Source: Xylanibacter caecicola (lineage in GTDB: Bacteria; Bacteroidota; Bacteroidia; Bacteroidales; Bacteroidaceae). Taken from it: a stretch of DNA of 64,000 bases. Positions 1 to 7,990 of the stretch are shown piece after piece. The translations under genes were made by a program, and so were the position numbers. Position 1 is the stretch's first letter. Every line of letters begins with the position of its first letter. The stretch is taken from NCBI RefSeq assembly GCF_013166515.1, contig NZ_JABKKJ010000009.1:1-64000 (forward strand). Reading direction: 5' to 3'. The notes under the pieces are model-generated. The model made no database searches. It worked only from the letters and a program-made list of their open reading frames with translations, and had not been told where the DNA came from.

Positions 1-96
1 GATAAAACGCCTCTTCGAGACCTCTTTGACAAAACTAAATTTCAAAATGACAAAGAACGATTTGGACCTGATGGACCAAGTTTATTTGATTTTTAA
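1..96 (+). CDS. C-terminal end of an unrecognised gene
   Basis: An open frame runs from the first base of the window to a TAA at 94-96, giving 31 residues that end in GPSLFDF. The gene is cut by the window edge and I do not recognise the family. Beyond the open frame and a stop shortly before non-coding repeat DNA, there is nothing to support it, so it could also be chance. Confidence 0.4.
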   Translation, partial: DKTPLRDLFDKTKFQNDKERFGPDGPSLFDF

Positions 97-164
97 CAAC
101 GTCCCAATTTTAATGGGACACTAGTGATACATTGTAGTTTATAAATTATTACTTGTCAATTAAA

Positions 165-625
165 AATCGCATTTGCCTGTCATTTTGTCATTTCAAAACT
201 GTCGTCAGAATGTTGTGTTCTACGTATTAAAAGTTGTTAAGAGCAATCGCGGATGATGAAAAGACATGCTTCTTGTGACAAACAGACGTGCTTTTCTCCC
301 CAATATCACGTGCAAAAGAGAGTAAAATGCGTGCTTTTAGGGTCATAAATGCCGCATTTAGCAGGGTAAAAGGGCTGCTTTTGGAACGTAATTAGGCAAC
401 TTTCGCATAGTAATCAGGCAACTTTATAATTCCAAACGATGCACACTTTCTTTCTTTTGGATGTAATATATTGATATCAAATATGTTATGTCTGCACACG
501 ATTTTTGGCGTTTTTTAGCTTTAGATGCTTTCTTTTTCCGGAACATCGCAGTATTTAGGGGTTGTGAAAAAGCAAAAAGAAAGGAGAATTCAATTTATAA
601 TTTACAATTGATAATTTATAATTCA
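165..625 (+). repeat. Long dispersed repeat, left copy (inverted partner near 57 kb)
   Basis: The stretch matches the reverse complement of about 56945-57405 through most of its length. Shared landmarks are 'cattttgtcatttcaaaact', 'gggctgcttttg', 'cgtaattaggcaactttcg', 'atcaggcaacttt', 'aatgcacactttctt' and 'acatcgcagtattt'. By eye the copies are roughly 75-80% identical. It has no open frame of note and holds two tandem 'aggcaactttc' units plus several small GC-containing hairpins. Confidence 0.75.
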
Positions 626-673
626 TAATAGGGAAAGCCAATAAAAATTTGGTGATGCAGACGCCTGTTGAGA

Positions 674-751
674 GTAGGGCTGTACCATGGTGCAGCCGAA
701 ATTCCGTTTGTAGGCATGTTATTGGGCGGCTGCACCGGGGTACAGCCCTAC
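674..751. repeat. 25-bp imperfect inverted repeat
   Basis: Arms 674-698 and 727-751 are reverse complements with two mismatches, separated by 28 bases. The transcript would fold into a strong hairpin. There is no T-tract on either side that would make it a standard terminator, and the nearest gene ends at 947 on the minus strand. Confidence 0.7.
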
Positions 752-890
752 GAGTTGAATTGAAATCAGGTAGATGATTTGTATTACAAACCGCCCTCTT
801 GCCTTATAAAGTGCGCCACTTAACATCGTAAACCTACGCATTTTGCCCTGTAAACCTACGCACTTTGCAGCGTGATGTTACGCACTTTGC

Positions 891-915
891 AAGCCAAAGT
901 GGCATACTTTGGCTT
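891..915. terminator. Perfect 10-bp hairpin downstream of the lipid kinase gene
   Basis: AAGCCAAAGT (891-900) and ACTTTGGCTT (906-915) pair perfectly around a 5-base loop, 32 bases beyond the end of the minus-strand lipid kinase gene. It may stabilise the mRNA 3' end or end transcription, but it lacks a clear U-tract, so the role is inferred. Confidence 0.35.
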
Positions 916-946
916 GACAAATCTCTCTGTGCCGTTATTGTGAAAC

Positions 947-1972
947 CTATTTTATCTTGTTGAGCAGATACTGGTTAAGTGCCTGTATGTGCCTGCTCTG
1001 TTTCGTAAGGTTCATGCGTATGGAATGCAGGTCGTTGAAAAGGTCGCTGAAAGCATTCTGCATCATGTTGGGTTGTCTTTTTGTCTTGTCGGCACACGGA
1101 TTTACAATCACTTTAATACCTTTTCCGATAAGCGATATGTCGACATCTTCACCTGTCATAGTCGGGTCGCCGTCGTAATGTATAAGTCCCGGTCTGTCGC
1201 GCCGTATGTGCAGCTTCTTTGTCCGGAATGTCTTTATTTTCGAGTTCTTGTCAAGCGTTTTGTTGAATATGTCGATGCTTATCTGCGGAGCATCGAGTAC
1301 GTCGAACGGTTCCATGATTATCACATCAAGAAGTCCGTCGCTCATGGACGCTTGCGGTGCAATATAGGCATTGTTCCCATATTGTGAGGCATTGGCGCAC
1401 GATATAAGGAATGCCTTGTGTATGTGTGTGCCGTTCTCGTCGTGCACTTCGTATGTCTCAGGACGGTATTTAAGCCCCTCGCGAAGAACGTTTTCTATAT
1501 ATGTAACGGGACCCCGCTTGCCGGCTTCGGAAAACTTCATGCTTATAAAAGCATCGAATCCCATTCCGCATGTACAGAAAAACGGATTGTCGTTAATTAT
1601 TCCGTAGTCGAGACTGTGTATTTCGCAACGGTTAATCAAGTTTATTGCTTTTCCTATATCCATAGGCAGCATAAGGTGGCGTGCCAGTCCGTTGCCCGAA
1701 CCGCATGGTATTATGCCAAGCGCGGTGCCCGACTGGACAATAGACCGTGCAACCTCGTTCACTGTTCCATCGCCCCCGACAGCCACTACAATGTCCGTAC
1801 CTTTTTCTTTTGCTTCCTTTGCTATTTCCGTTGCATGACCGGCATACATCGTATTGACGACCGAATAATCGAATTTCTCTTTATCCAGACGCTCTTCTAT
1901 CAATCCGGGAATGCCGGCTTTTCTTGCCGTTCCCGAGATTGGATTCATTATAAAAAGGATGTTCTTCTTCAT
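947..1972 (-). CDS. Diacylglycerol/sphingosine kinase family lipid kinase
   Basis: This 341-residue protein belongs to the DagK/YegS/sphingosine kinase family, which transfers phosphate from ATP to a lipid hydroxyl at the inner membrane. The family nucleotide-binding motif GGDGT is at residues 66-70, with the N-terminal NPISG at 10-14 and PCGSGNGLAR at 89-98. The start MKKNILFIMNP at 1972 was chosen because the 37 extra codons of the longer frame lie in the promoter region and do not resemble the family. It is divergent from serine palmitoyltransferase, which suggests a substrate in sphingolipid metabolism (for example a sphingoid base or ceramide), but the sequence cannot separate this from diacylglycerol. 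Confidence 0.85.
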   Translation of the reverse strand: MKKNILFIMNPISGTARKAGIPGLIEERLDKEKFDYSVVNTMYAGHATEIAKEAKEKGTDIVVAVGGDGTVNEVARSIVQSGTALGIIPCGSGNGLARHLMLPMDIGKAINLINRCEIHSLDYGIINDNPFFCTCGMGFDAFISMKFSEAGKRGPVTYIENVLREGLKYRPETYEVHDENGTHIHKAFLISCANASQYGNNAYIAPQASMSDGLLDVIIMEPFDVLDAPQISIDIFNKTLDKNSKIKTFRTKKLHIRRDRPGLIHYDGDPTMTGEDVDISLIGKGIKVIVNPCADKTKRQPNMMQNAFSDLFNDLHSIRMNLTKQSRHIQALNQYLLNKIK

Positions 1973-1986
1973 AAAATGATTACGTG

Positions 1987-1994
1987 CAAAAGTA
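1987..1994 (-). promoter_or_regulatory. -7 box of the lipid kinase promoter
   Basis: On the minus strand TACTTTTG matches the Bacteroidota -7 consensus TAnnTTTG, 15 bases before the chosen ATG. The -33 element is weak (TGTG at the right distance). Confidence 0.45.
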
Positions 1995-2089
1995 CTAAAT
2001 ATGGCTAATAAAACCACATGACAAGGGTAATAATTTTGTACAGGATACACTTTTCTATAAAAAATATACATAGTTTTATACATTTTTCG

Positions 2090-2097
2090 TATTTTTG
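2090..2097 (+). promoter_or_regulatory. -7 box of the serine palmitoyltransferase promoter
   Basis: TATTTTTG fits TAnnTTTG and lies 48 bases before the ATG at 2145. No good TTTG was seen at the -33 distance, so confidence is moderate. Confidence 0.45.
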
Positions 2098-2144
2098 CAA
2101 CTCATAACATTTATAAAGGTTATAATATATATCAATTATATATA

Positions 2145-3332
2145 ATGGGACTATTACAAGAAAGATACAAGAAATACCGTGAGCCACAGAAATTCATGGA
2201 TGCTGGCGTGTATTGTTATTTCCGTGAGATAACCGGAAAACAGGGAACAGAGGTTCTGATGGACGGACGTAAGGTTCTTATGTTCGGCTCTAATGCATAT
2301 ACTGGATTGACAGGAGATCCGCGTGTGGAGGCGGCAGCAAAGAAAGCCATAGACCAATATGGTACGGGATGTGCCGGAAGCCGCTTCCTTAATGGAACGC
2401 TCGACATACATGTCAAGTTGGAAAAGGAACTTGCCGAGTTTGAGCATAAGGACGATGCACTGTGCTTTTCAACAGGTTTTACTGTAAACTCCGGCGTCAT
2501 ATCCGTTGTCTGTGGTCGTGCAGACTATATCATTTGCGATGACCGCGACCATGCAAGTATCGTGGACGGACGCCGTCTTTCATTTGCAACATGCTTGAAA
2601 TATAAGCATAATGATATGGCTGATCTGGAGGAGCAGCTTAAGAAATGCCGTCCGGAGGCAATAAAGCTTATTGTTGTAGACGGTGTGTTCTCAATGGAAG
2701 GCGATCTCGCAAATCTGCCTGAAATCGTGCGTCTTAAAAAGAAATACAACGCTTCCATATTGGTTGACGAGGCTCACGGACTGGGAGTCTTCGGAAAAGA
2801 GGGACGTGGCGTTTGCGATCATTTCGGAGTTACGGATGATGTAGACCTTATTATGGGAACATTTTCAAAGAGTCTCGCAAGTATCGGAGGCTTTATAGCC
2901 GGCGACAAGGATACGATAAACTATCTGCGACATACGTGCCGTACATATATATTCAGTGCTTCAAATACACCGGCAGCCACTGCCGCAGCCATGGAGGCGC
3001 TGCATATCATACGCCGTGAACCTGAGAGAATGGAGAAACTGTGGCGTGTGACAAATTATGCCTTGACGCGTTTCCGTGAGGAAGGTTTTGAAATAGGTGA
3101 GACGGAAAGCCCGATAATCCCTCTTTATGTACGTGATGTAGACAAGACATTTGTCGTGACAAAGATGGCTTTCGATGCAGGCGTGTTCATTAATCCGGTG
3201 ATACCTCCTGCGTGTGCGCCTCAGGACACACTGGTGAGGTTTGCGCTTATGGCAACACATACTGAGGAGCAGGTTGAGCGTGGAGTGCAGGCTTTGAAGA
3301 AAGTCTTTGTAGAGCAAGGCATAATAAAATAG
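2145..3332 (+). CDS. spt: Serine palmitoyltransferase (sphingolipid synthesis)
   Basis: A PLP enzyme of the alpha-oxoamine synthase family, 395 residues, that condenses serine with a fatty acyl-CoA to 3-ketosphinganine, the first step of Bacteroidota sphingolipid synthesis. The PLP lysine lies in GTFSKSL at K242, the ring-stacking histidine in DHASIVDG at H136, and the substrate loop in GTGCAGSRFLNG. Length and the N-terminal MGLLQERYKKYREPQKF fit the Bacteroides enzymes. The same fold is used by 2-amino-3-ketobutyrate CoA ligase (Kbl) and BioF; the N-terminus, the sequence around H136 and the lipid-kinase neighbour favour SPT. A tRNA-Pro follows. Confidence 0.88.
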   Translation: MGLLQERYKKYREPQKFMDAGVYCYFREITGKQGTEVLMDGRKVLMFGSNAYTGLTGDPRVEAAAKKAIDQYGTGCAGSRFLNGTLDIHVKLEKELAEFEHKDDALCFSTGFTVNSGVISVVCGRADYIICDDRDHASIVDGRRLSFATCLKYKHNDMADLEEQLKKCRPEAIKLIVVDGVFSMEGDLANLPEIVRLKKKYNASILVDEAHGLGVFGKEGRGVCDHFGVTDDVDLIMGTFSKSLASIGGFIAGDKDTINYLRHTCRTYIFSASNTPAATAAAMEALHIIRREPERMEKLWRVTNYALTRFREEGFEIGETESPIIPLYVRDVDKTFVVTKMAFDAGVFINPVIPPACAPQDTLVRFALMATHTEEQVERGVQALKKVFVEQGIIK

Positions 3333-3343
3333 TATATTTAAAA

Positions 3344-3375
3344 TTTGCAGGTGTAAAAAAAACATGTTACCTTTG
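3344..3375 (+). promoter_or_regulatory. Promoter of tRNA-Pro
   Basis: TTTG at 3344-3347 and TACCTTTG at 3368-3375 are separated by 20 bp, a textbook Bacteroidota sigma-factor promoter. Transcription would begin a few bases before the tRNA 5' end at 3404. Confidence 0.8.
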
Positions 3376-3403
3376 CACTCGCAAATCGAAAATGGGTTTG
3401 CAG

Positions 3404-3477
3404 CGGGGTGTAGCGCAGTCCGGTAGCGCGCCTGGTTTGGGACCAGGTGGTCGCAGGTTCGAATCCTGTCGCCCCGA
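3404..3477 (+). tRNA. tRNA-Pro(TGG)
   Basis: A 74-nt cloverleaf. The acceptor arm CGGGGTG pairs with CGCCCCG (one G-U type pair), the anticodon stem CCTGG/CCAGG encloses loop TTTGGGA with anticodon TGG at 3438-3440, and the T loop is TTCGAAT. The discriminator is A at 3477. CCA is not encoded and must be added by nucleotidyltransferase. Confidence 0.97.
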
Positions 3478-3490
3478 CGCAACAAAAAAT

Positions 3491-3526
3491 AAAGTGCAAC
3501 GTTGAAAGCGTTGCACTTTTTATTTG
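3491..3526 (+). terminator. Rho-independent terminator of tRNA-Pro
   Basis: An 11-bp stem (3491-3501 with 3509-3519, core GTGCAACG/CGTTGCAC) is followed by a T-rich run. The opposite strand also carries A/T-rich flanks, so it may also serve the convergent yaaA gene. Confidence 0.85.
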
Positions 3527-3541
3527 ACGATATAGTGTGTG

Positions 3542-4303
3542 CTACATTTCATCATTTCGTATGAAATGCGGAAAAGCGGGCTCGCCAATATGCGGATCGT
3601 ACTCAAATCCTTTGTATGAGAAAGCATACAGACTGTCGGCATCTGTGATTTTATTTTCAAGTATGAAGCGCGTCATTGCTCCACGGCAGGTTTTGGACCA
3701 TACAGCCTGCACCTTTAATTCGTTGCCCTTTCGTATGTAGAACATCGGCTGGATGACATTTACTTCGCGGCATACGCGTTGCCAGTCGAAAAGATGTTCG
3801 TATTCTGCCGTTGATAGATGCAGCAGTGTGTTGTCGTCTGTCTTCACGCTGTCTATGAGTATGTCTGTCAGTTTGTCTTTCCAATATTGGTATATGGGCT
3901 TATTGCCTGTAATGTCGAGCCTTACGTTATGTTCCATTCTGTACGGCACGATGCCGTCCAAAGGGCGCAGAATGCCGTATAGAAAACACGTTATCCAAAG
4001 GTGATTCCTGGCAAAATCCAAAGAGTCTTTATTTAAAGTCTCTGCTTTCAGGTGTTTGTATGCCTGTCCGTTGTATGCCATTATTGCCGGCATGCGGCAC
4101 GCCGAGAGAAAGTTGTGATAGCGCAAAATGTTCTTTGCTGCCAGCTTTCTGTTACATCCAAGCTGTTGTGCGGCATAATCAATGTCCATCAATGACATTT
4201 CGTGTGCCAGCAACTCTGCCGTTTTCTGAAATATAGGGACAGTCTTCGGCATTGTTGCAGACTTGTCAAACATTATTTTTGCATTGGCAAGTAATATCTG
4301 CAT
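3542..4303 (-). CDS. yaaA: YaaA-family peroxide stress protein (UPF0246)
   Basis: A 253-residue member of the YaaA/DUF328 family, cytosolic proteins that limit free iron and oxidative damage in E. coli and bind DNA in vitro. Family signatures are the N-terminal MQILLANAKIM, the central NHLWITCFLYGILRPLDGIVPYRMEH and the C-terminal KGFEYDPHIGEP region. The start at 4303 (MQILLANAK) is chosen over one 21 codons upstream because it matches the family's usual N-terminus and the longer form would overlap the upstream rhodanese gene. It may share a transcript with that gene. Peroxide control is known for E. coli only; no regulatory site was seen here. Confidence 0.88.
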   Translation of the reverse strand: MQILLANAKIMFDKSATMPKTVPIFQKTAELLAHEMSLMDIDYAAQQLGCNRKLAAKNILRYHNFLSACRMPAIMAYNGQAYKHLKAETLNKDSLDFARNHLWITCFLYGILRPLDGIVPYRMEHNVRLDITGNKPIYQYWKDKLTDILIDSVKTDDNTLLHLSTAEYEHLFDWQRVCREVNVIQPMFYIRKGNELKVQAVWSKTCRGAMTRFILENKITDADSLYAFSYKGFEYDPHIGEPAFPHFIRNDEM

Positions 4304-4332
4304 GTTGTAAATATTTTTAAGAAAAGCCTGCG

Positions 4333-4725
4333 TTATCTTGTCACGGGCTTGTCTGCCTTTGTCCATCCAATGTATCCGCAGTCAAGTTCAATGACGTTGA
4401 ACCCCTGCTTTGCAAGAATGCCGGCGGCTTTCTTGCTGCGTTTCCCACTGCGGCAATATACGGCTATTGTCTTGTCTTTAGGCAGTCTTGTAATAGCATT
4501 GTCCTTAAAGTCGTCCTTTAGGACATCGATATTCATAGCTCCGTCGATGTGTCCTTCGGCATATTCTTCTGCTGTACGTACATCAAGTCTTATAACTTTT
4601 GCCGTATCGGCGATTATCTGTTCAAACTTTTCAGCCCCGATACTTTCAAAACCTTTTGTCTGTGCGGTACACCCAAGCAGGCTGCACAACATAGTGATAA
4701 TTCCCATTATGCGTAATTTTATCAT
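4333..4725 (-). CDS. Rhodanese-domain lipoprotein
   Basis: A single rhodanese domain of about 105 residues behind a lipoprotein signal peptide (lipobox LLGC, lipidated cysteine about residue 19). The active-site loop CRSGKRS carries the catalytic cysteine expected for a sulfurtransferase, and the CH2A-like DVRTAEEYAEGHIDGAMNID motif is present. It should be anchored in the periplasm or outer membrane, where such proteins handle persulfide sulfur; the substrate cannot be told. The start MIKLRIMG is preferred for a compact signal peptide; a start five codons upstream (4740) is equally possible. Confidence 0.85.
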   Translation of the reverse strand: MIKLRIMGIITMLCSLLGCTAQTKGFESIGAEKFEQIIADTAKVIRLDVRTAEEYAEGHIDGAMNIDVLKDDFKDNAITRLPKDKTIAVYCRSGKRSKKAAGILAKQGFNVIELDCGYIGWTKADKPVTR

Positions 4726-4841
4726 TAAGTAGATGTTCAAAATTAAACGTATATATTAATCTGTAGATGCTATTATTTACTTTATCATTATCTTGCACGT
4801 TCTTTCTGGCTGTTGTTTATCACAATTGCTATAGAAAAAGG

Positions 4842-4875
4842 AAAAGTCCTAAAGTATAAAACTTCAGGACTTTCA
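4842..4875 (-). terminator. Terminator of the tRNA-Asp pair
   Basis: Reading the minus strand, AAAGTCCTGAAG pairs with the near-complement ending AGGACTTT and is followed by a T-rich stretch. It lies 11 bases after the second tRNA in transcription order. Confidence 0.75.
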
Positions 4876-4885
4876 CAAATTTCCG

Positions 4886-4959
4886 CGGTGCGTACGGGAC
4901 TCGAACCCGTGACCTCCTGCGTGACAGGCAGGCATTCTAACCAGCTGAACTAACGCACC
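4886..4959 (-). tRNA. tRNA-Asp(GTC), copy 2 of the transcript
   Basis: A 74-nt cloverleaf on the minus strand. Acceptor GGTGCGT pairs perfectly with ACGCACC, discriminator G, anticodon loop CTGTCAC with anticodon GTC, T loop TTCGAGT. No encoded CCA. Confidence 0.97.
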
Positions 4960-4974
4960 TTTGAGGCTTTTCTG

Positions 4975-5048
4975 CGGTATGTACGGGACTCGAACCCGTG
5001 ACCTCCTGCGTGACAGGCAGGCATTCTAACCAGCTGAACTAACACACC
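4975..5048 (-). tRNA. tRNA-Asp(GTC), copy 1 of the transcript
   Basis: Identical to its neighbour except in the acceptor stem, GGTGTGT with ACATACC, which contains one G-U pair. The two genes are 15 bases apart and share the promoter upstream of this copy, so they form a tandem duplication processed from one precursor. Confidence 0.97.
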
Positions 5049-5078
5049 TTCTTAACTCTTGTGCCTCATTTGCGGTTG

Positions 5079-5110
5079 CAAAGGTATGAATATTTTTTGT
5101 ATTGTACAAA
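5079..5110 (-). promoter_or_regulatory. Promoter of the tandem tRNA-Asp genes
   Basis: On the minus strand TTTG (5107-5110) and TACCTTTG (5079-5086) are 20 bp apart, an exact consensus promoter 31 bases before the first tRNA. It overlaps the end of the convergent-side acetyltransferase gene boundary at 5111 without entering its coding sequence. Confidence 0.8.
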
Positions 5111-5647
5111 CTATATCTTGTTTTTTTTGATAAAATATTGCATTATGACCGCATTATGGTGCTTTGAACCGTCGTATAACCAGTCTTTGAGTTCGGCAGA
5201 TTGTGTAAATCCGGCATTATTGAACATCTTGATAGAGTTGGTATTGTCGGAATTTATGTAAGCATAGAGCTGATGAAGGTGTAATATATTCTTTGTATAT
5301 TTGATGATGTGCTGTATTGCGGCTTTGGCATATCCCATGTGCCTGTATCTGTTTTGTATCACAATACCTATTTCTGCCCGCAGGTGTCGTGGGTCGAAAT
5401 CTACAATATCAACAATGCCTACAACGTCATGACTGTCGTTTTCAATGATCAGTCTTGCTTGTCTGTCTGTATATATGTCGCCTTTTGCATTTGCAATGTA
5501 TTCATGGAGAATGTAGCGTGAATAGTATATATTGTTTACTCCCACATCCCACAGCATCTCGTCGTTTTCTATTTTATACAGAAGGTCGAGATCTTCAGGT
5601 TCTATAGCCCGAAGTCTGATGTCGGGCAATATGTCATTGCTGCTCAT
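5111..5647 (-). CDS. GNAT-family N-acetyltransferase (SpeG/RimJ-like)
   Basis: A 178-residue GCN5-related acetyltransferase that would move acetyl from acetyl-CoA to an amine. The pyrophosphate-binding motif is seen in QNRYRHMGYAKAA, preceded by the beta-strand AEIGIVIQ and followed by NSDNTNSIKMFNNAGF, typical of the family. The overall pattern resembles spermidine acetyltransferase (SpeG) and RimJ/RimL-type enzymes; the substrate is not certain. The start at 5647 (MSSNDILPDIRL) overlaps the stop of the upstream GT2 gene by four bases (ATGA), indicating translational coupling. The longer frame would lie inside the glycosyltransferase gene. Confidence 0.83.
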   Translation of the reverse strand: MSSNDILPDIRLRAIEPEDLDLLYKIENDEMLWDVGVNNIYYSRYILHEYIANAKGDIYTDRQARLIIENDSHDVVGIVDIVDFDPRHLRAEIGIVIQNRYRHMGYAKAAIQHIIKYTKNILHLHQLYAYINSDNTNSIKMFNNAGFTQSAELKDWLYDGSKHHNAVIMQYFIKKNKI

Positions 5648-6837
5648 TTTAATATTTCCTGATTGGTTATTATCGTGCGGCTGTTTGCGTTGAATGTTCC
5701 CATCAGTATGTTCTGTTGGGGACATTGGGAGAATATATTCAGAATTGTCTCATATCTGAAAGCGTTTACATCATATACAACGTATGTGCATACCTTTTTG
5801 TTTATTTTGTGCATTAATGTAAGATGTCCTTTGGGATTTGACATCTCGTCGCATTCCTTGATCTTGAAATTCAATCCCTTTTTGTGTGCCAGATTGCAAC
5901 ACAGTTCCTTTGATTTTTCTGATACCAGGAATAAATATTCGATATCCTTGTTGTCATTGTGTGAAAATCCGAGAACTTTGTGTATGCGACCGAATATCAT
6001 TCCCAGCAATGCGCATGCCGCCTTGAAATAGATAGCCAGCTTTATCGGAACGCTTATCCATGAGGCTACATTTCCATAGTGTTTCTTAAAGAAAATGAGC
6101 ATGGCATCATAGAAGACATGTACATATCTGAAAGATGACTTTTGGGTGCTCTCACCTTTATAATGTAGTATCTTTATCGGCAGATACCAGTTGGTATATC
6201 CTTTTTTCAATATTCTGTATGACAAATCGATGTCTTCTCCATACATGAAGAAATCTTCGTCGAGTGCTCCCGCCTGTTTGACGGCTTCACGTCTTAAGAA
6301 ACAATAAGCTCCGCTTATCACTTCTATTTGTCCCTGCTCGTCCCACGGCAAATAGCCCATGTAATACTTTCCGAACTTTTTGTTTTTGGGATATTTTGCA
6401 CACAGTCCGCACATCTTGTAGAATGCGGTGAGAGGTGTGGGAAGCCCTCTTCTGCTTTCCAATGCTTTTTCTCCGTTGCATTTGAGCATCTGTACTCCAA
6501 GTCCGCCGGCCTCATCATGGCTGTCCATAAATGCCAGTGAGTCTTTTATAACGTTTTCTCCAACAATTGTATCCGGATTTAACAACAGTATGTAGTCGCT
6601 TTCCGTGCGGTTTATGGCAAGGTTGTTGGCACGTGCAAATCCCAGATTGTGGTTGCATGCAATGAACTTTACGTCGGTAAACCGTTGTTGCAGATATTCC
6701 ACAGAATTGTCTTTGGAATAGTTGTCCACAACATATATTTCAGCTTCAATGCCTTGAAGAGCGCGATAGAGACTGTCAAGACACTGTTCGATATAATGCT
6801 TTACGTTGTAGCTGACAATTATTACCGTGAGTTTCAT
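5644..6837 (-). CDS. Family 2 glycosyltransferase, membrane-associated
   Basis: A 397-residue GT2 enzyme. The nucleotide-sugar binding fold is shown by LTVIIVSYNVKHYIEQCLDSL at the start, VVDNYSKDNS, and NLGFARANNLAINRTESDYILLLNPDT with the metal-binding region; EDIDLSYR is the family's ED acceptor motif. A hydrophobic segment (about residues 265-285) suggests peripheral or single-pass membrane attachment. It resembles rhamnosyltransferase-type enzymes for surface polysaccharide. It sits between a small membrane protein and the acetyltransferase with overlapping ends (6834-6837 and 5644-5647), so all are one operon, apparently starting at recR. Confidence 0.87.
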   Translation of the reverse strand: MKLTVIIVSYNVKHYIEQCLDSLYRALQGIEAEIYVVDNYSKDNSVEYLQQRFTDVKFIACNHNLGFARANNLAINRTESDYILLLNPDTIVGENVIKDSLAFMDSHDEAGGLGVQMLKCNGEKALESRRGLPTPLTAFYKMCGLCAKYPKNKKFGKYYMGYLPWDEQGQIEVISGAYCFLRREAVKQAGALDEDFFMYGEDIDLSYRILKKGYTNWYLPIKILHYKGESTQKSSFRYVHVFYDAMLIFFKKHYGNVASWISVPIKLAIYFKAACALLGMIFGRIHKVLGFSHNDNKDIEYLFLVSEKSKELCCNLAHKKGLNFKIKECDEMSNPKGHLTLMHKINKKVCTYVVYDVNAFRYETILNIFSQCPQQNILMGTFNANSRTIITNQEILK

Positions 6838-7271
6838 TTCCCCTCCGTACTTTCGTTGGTAAATCTTTCCTTACTCGGATATATGAAGAACATGCTTAAA
6901 AGTCCGATTATCGCCATATATCCGAACGCCACATTCATATATGAATAATATAATAATACGTTTACGGTCATTGGTAAGCCTATGAGAAAAAGTCGCAGCA
7001 TACTCCATTTTAGAAGGTTGGTTTGCGGGCGGTTTGCAATGCTTTTCTTCACGAACTTAATCTTCAGGAGCTTGAGTGACAGTGGGATTAGGAGTAGTGT
7101 AAGCAACTCCATTGTTGTCAGGATCACAAACTCGGAACTTTTATTGACCGACAACGCACCGCTCAGTATGATATCACTTTCGTATAATACAATCATTATG
7201 ATTGAAGCGGATATAAAAAAAAGAAATTCAGTGAAGAGGATTTTTCTTGTACTTATGATATTATTGTCCAT
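6834..7271 (-). CDS. Small integral membrane protein of unknown function
   Basis: About 145 residues with four hydrophobic helices (near ILFTEFLFFISASIIMIVL, ILTTMELLTLLLIPLSL, LRLFLIGLPMTVNVLLYY and NVAFGYMAIIGLLSMFF). I do not recognise a domain; a start 12 codons upstream (7307) would overlap recR by 17 bases and is possible. The gene overlaps the GT2 gene by four bases. Its place between recR and a glycosyltransferase suggests an inner-membrane accessory protein, but nothing in the sequence gives the function. Confidence 0.7.
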   Translation of the reverse strand: MDNNIISTRKILFTEFLFFISASIIMIVLYESDIILSGALSVNKSSEFVILTTMELLTLLLIPLSLKLLKIKFVKKSIANRPQTNLLKWSMLRLFLIGLPMTVNVLLYYSYMNVAFGYMAIIGLLSMFFIYPSKERFTNESTEGK

Positions 7272-7290
7272 ATTTCTTAAATGCTGTGTG

Positions 7291-7911
7291 CTATTGCTTA
7301 TGCTCAAAAGGAGTTCTGTTTATTATAGATCGTCCGAGTGTAACCTCGTCTGTATATTCAAGTTCGTTGCCTATAGATATTCCCCTTGCTATGACGCTTA
7401 GCCGGACATTAAACTGTGACAGTTTTCTTGAAATATAGAAGCCGGTGGTGTCACCTTCCATCGTAGGGCTTAGAGCCAATATTATTTCTTTTATTTCGCT
7501 GTCGTTTCCGACCCTTTCGGTCAGTGATTCAATCTCTATGTCGCTTGGTCCTATTCCGTCCATGGGCGATATAATGCCGCCAAGCACATGATAAAGCCCG
7601 TTGTATTGCCGCGTGTTTTCTATCGCCATGATATCCTGTATGTTCTCAACGACGCATATTACGGTTCTGTCGCGGCGTATGTCGGAGCAGATAGGGCAGA
7701 TGTCCGTATCGCTTATGTTGTGACATGTGTTGCAATATTTTATGTCGTGCCTCAGATTGTATATTGCCTGCGAGAGCTGTTCCACGCTGTTCATGTCCTG
7801 ACGCAGCAGATGAAGCATCAGCCTGAGCGATGTTTTGCTGCCTATGCCGGGCAACTTTGAGAATTCGTTTACGGCTTTTTCTAATAATCGGGACGGATAT
7901 TGAAGGTTCAT
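7291..7911 (-). CDS. recR: Recombination mediator RecR
   Basis: A 206-residue protein of normal length for RecR, which with RecO/RecF loads RecA at gaps. Domains in order are an N-terminal helix-hairpin-helix ([17 protein letters not shown]), a four-cysteine zinc finger ([16 protein letters not shown]), a Toprim domain ([30 protein letters not shown]) and the C-terminal Walker B-like/hydrophobic tail [22 protein letters not shown]. The start [13 protein letters not shown] at 7911 is the family's usual N-terminus; the longer frame adds seven codons. It is divergent from engB with about 80 bp between. Confidence 0.95.
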   Translation of the reverse strand: MNLQYPSRLLEKAVNEFSKLPGIGSKTSLRLMLHLLRQDMNSVEQLSQAIYNLRHDIKYCNTCHNISDTDICPICSDIRRDRTVICVVENIQDIMAIENTRQYNGLYHVLGGIISPMDGIGPSDIEIESLTERVGNDSEIKEIILALSPTMEGDTTGFYISRKLSQFNVRLSVIARGISIGNELEYTDEVTLGRSIINRTPFEHKQ

Positions 7912-7959
7912 AAGGCTCTTTTTGTTCGGCAAAGGTACATGTTTTTCAGATAAATTCGC

Positions 7960-7967
7960 TACTTTTG
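7960..7967 (+). promoter_or_regulatory. -7 box of the engB promoter
   Basis: TACTTTTG matches TAnnTTTG and lies 23 bases before the engB ATG. It sits inside a small palindrome (gctacttttgtagc). No TTTG is present at the -33 distance. Confidence 0.45.
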
Positions 7968-7990
7968 TAGCAAAAATACGGTATTATTTT

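Larger units (their letters stand above)
97..946. other. Non-coding, repeat-rich intergenic region
   Basis: About 850 bases without a credible gene. They contain one arm of a long diverged inverted repeat (about 165-625), an AT-rich 'aattgataatttataatt' type repeat near 590-630, a 25-bp inverted repeat at 674-698/727-751, tandem short repeats built on 'cctacgcactttgc' at about 828-890, and a perfect 10-bp hairpin at 891-900/906-915. No promoter or RNA gene was recognised. Confidence 0.7.

Noticed and set aside
2961..3485. Minus-strand frame of 174 codons over the end of the serine palmitoyltransferase gene
   Set aside because: It is antisense to a well-supported gene and crosses tRNA-Pro; its start is the complement of the tRNA.
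3404..5048. Integrated element at the tRNA genes
   Set aside because: No integrase gene and no partial tRNA copies (attachment-site repeats) were found.
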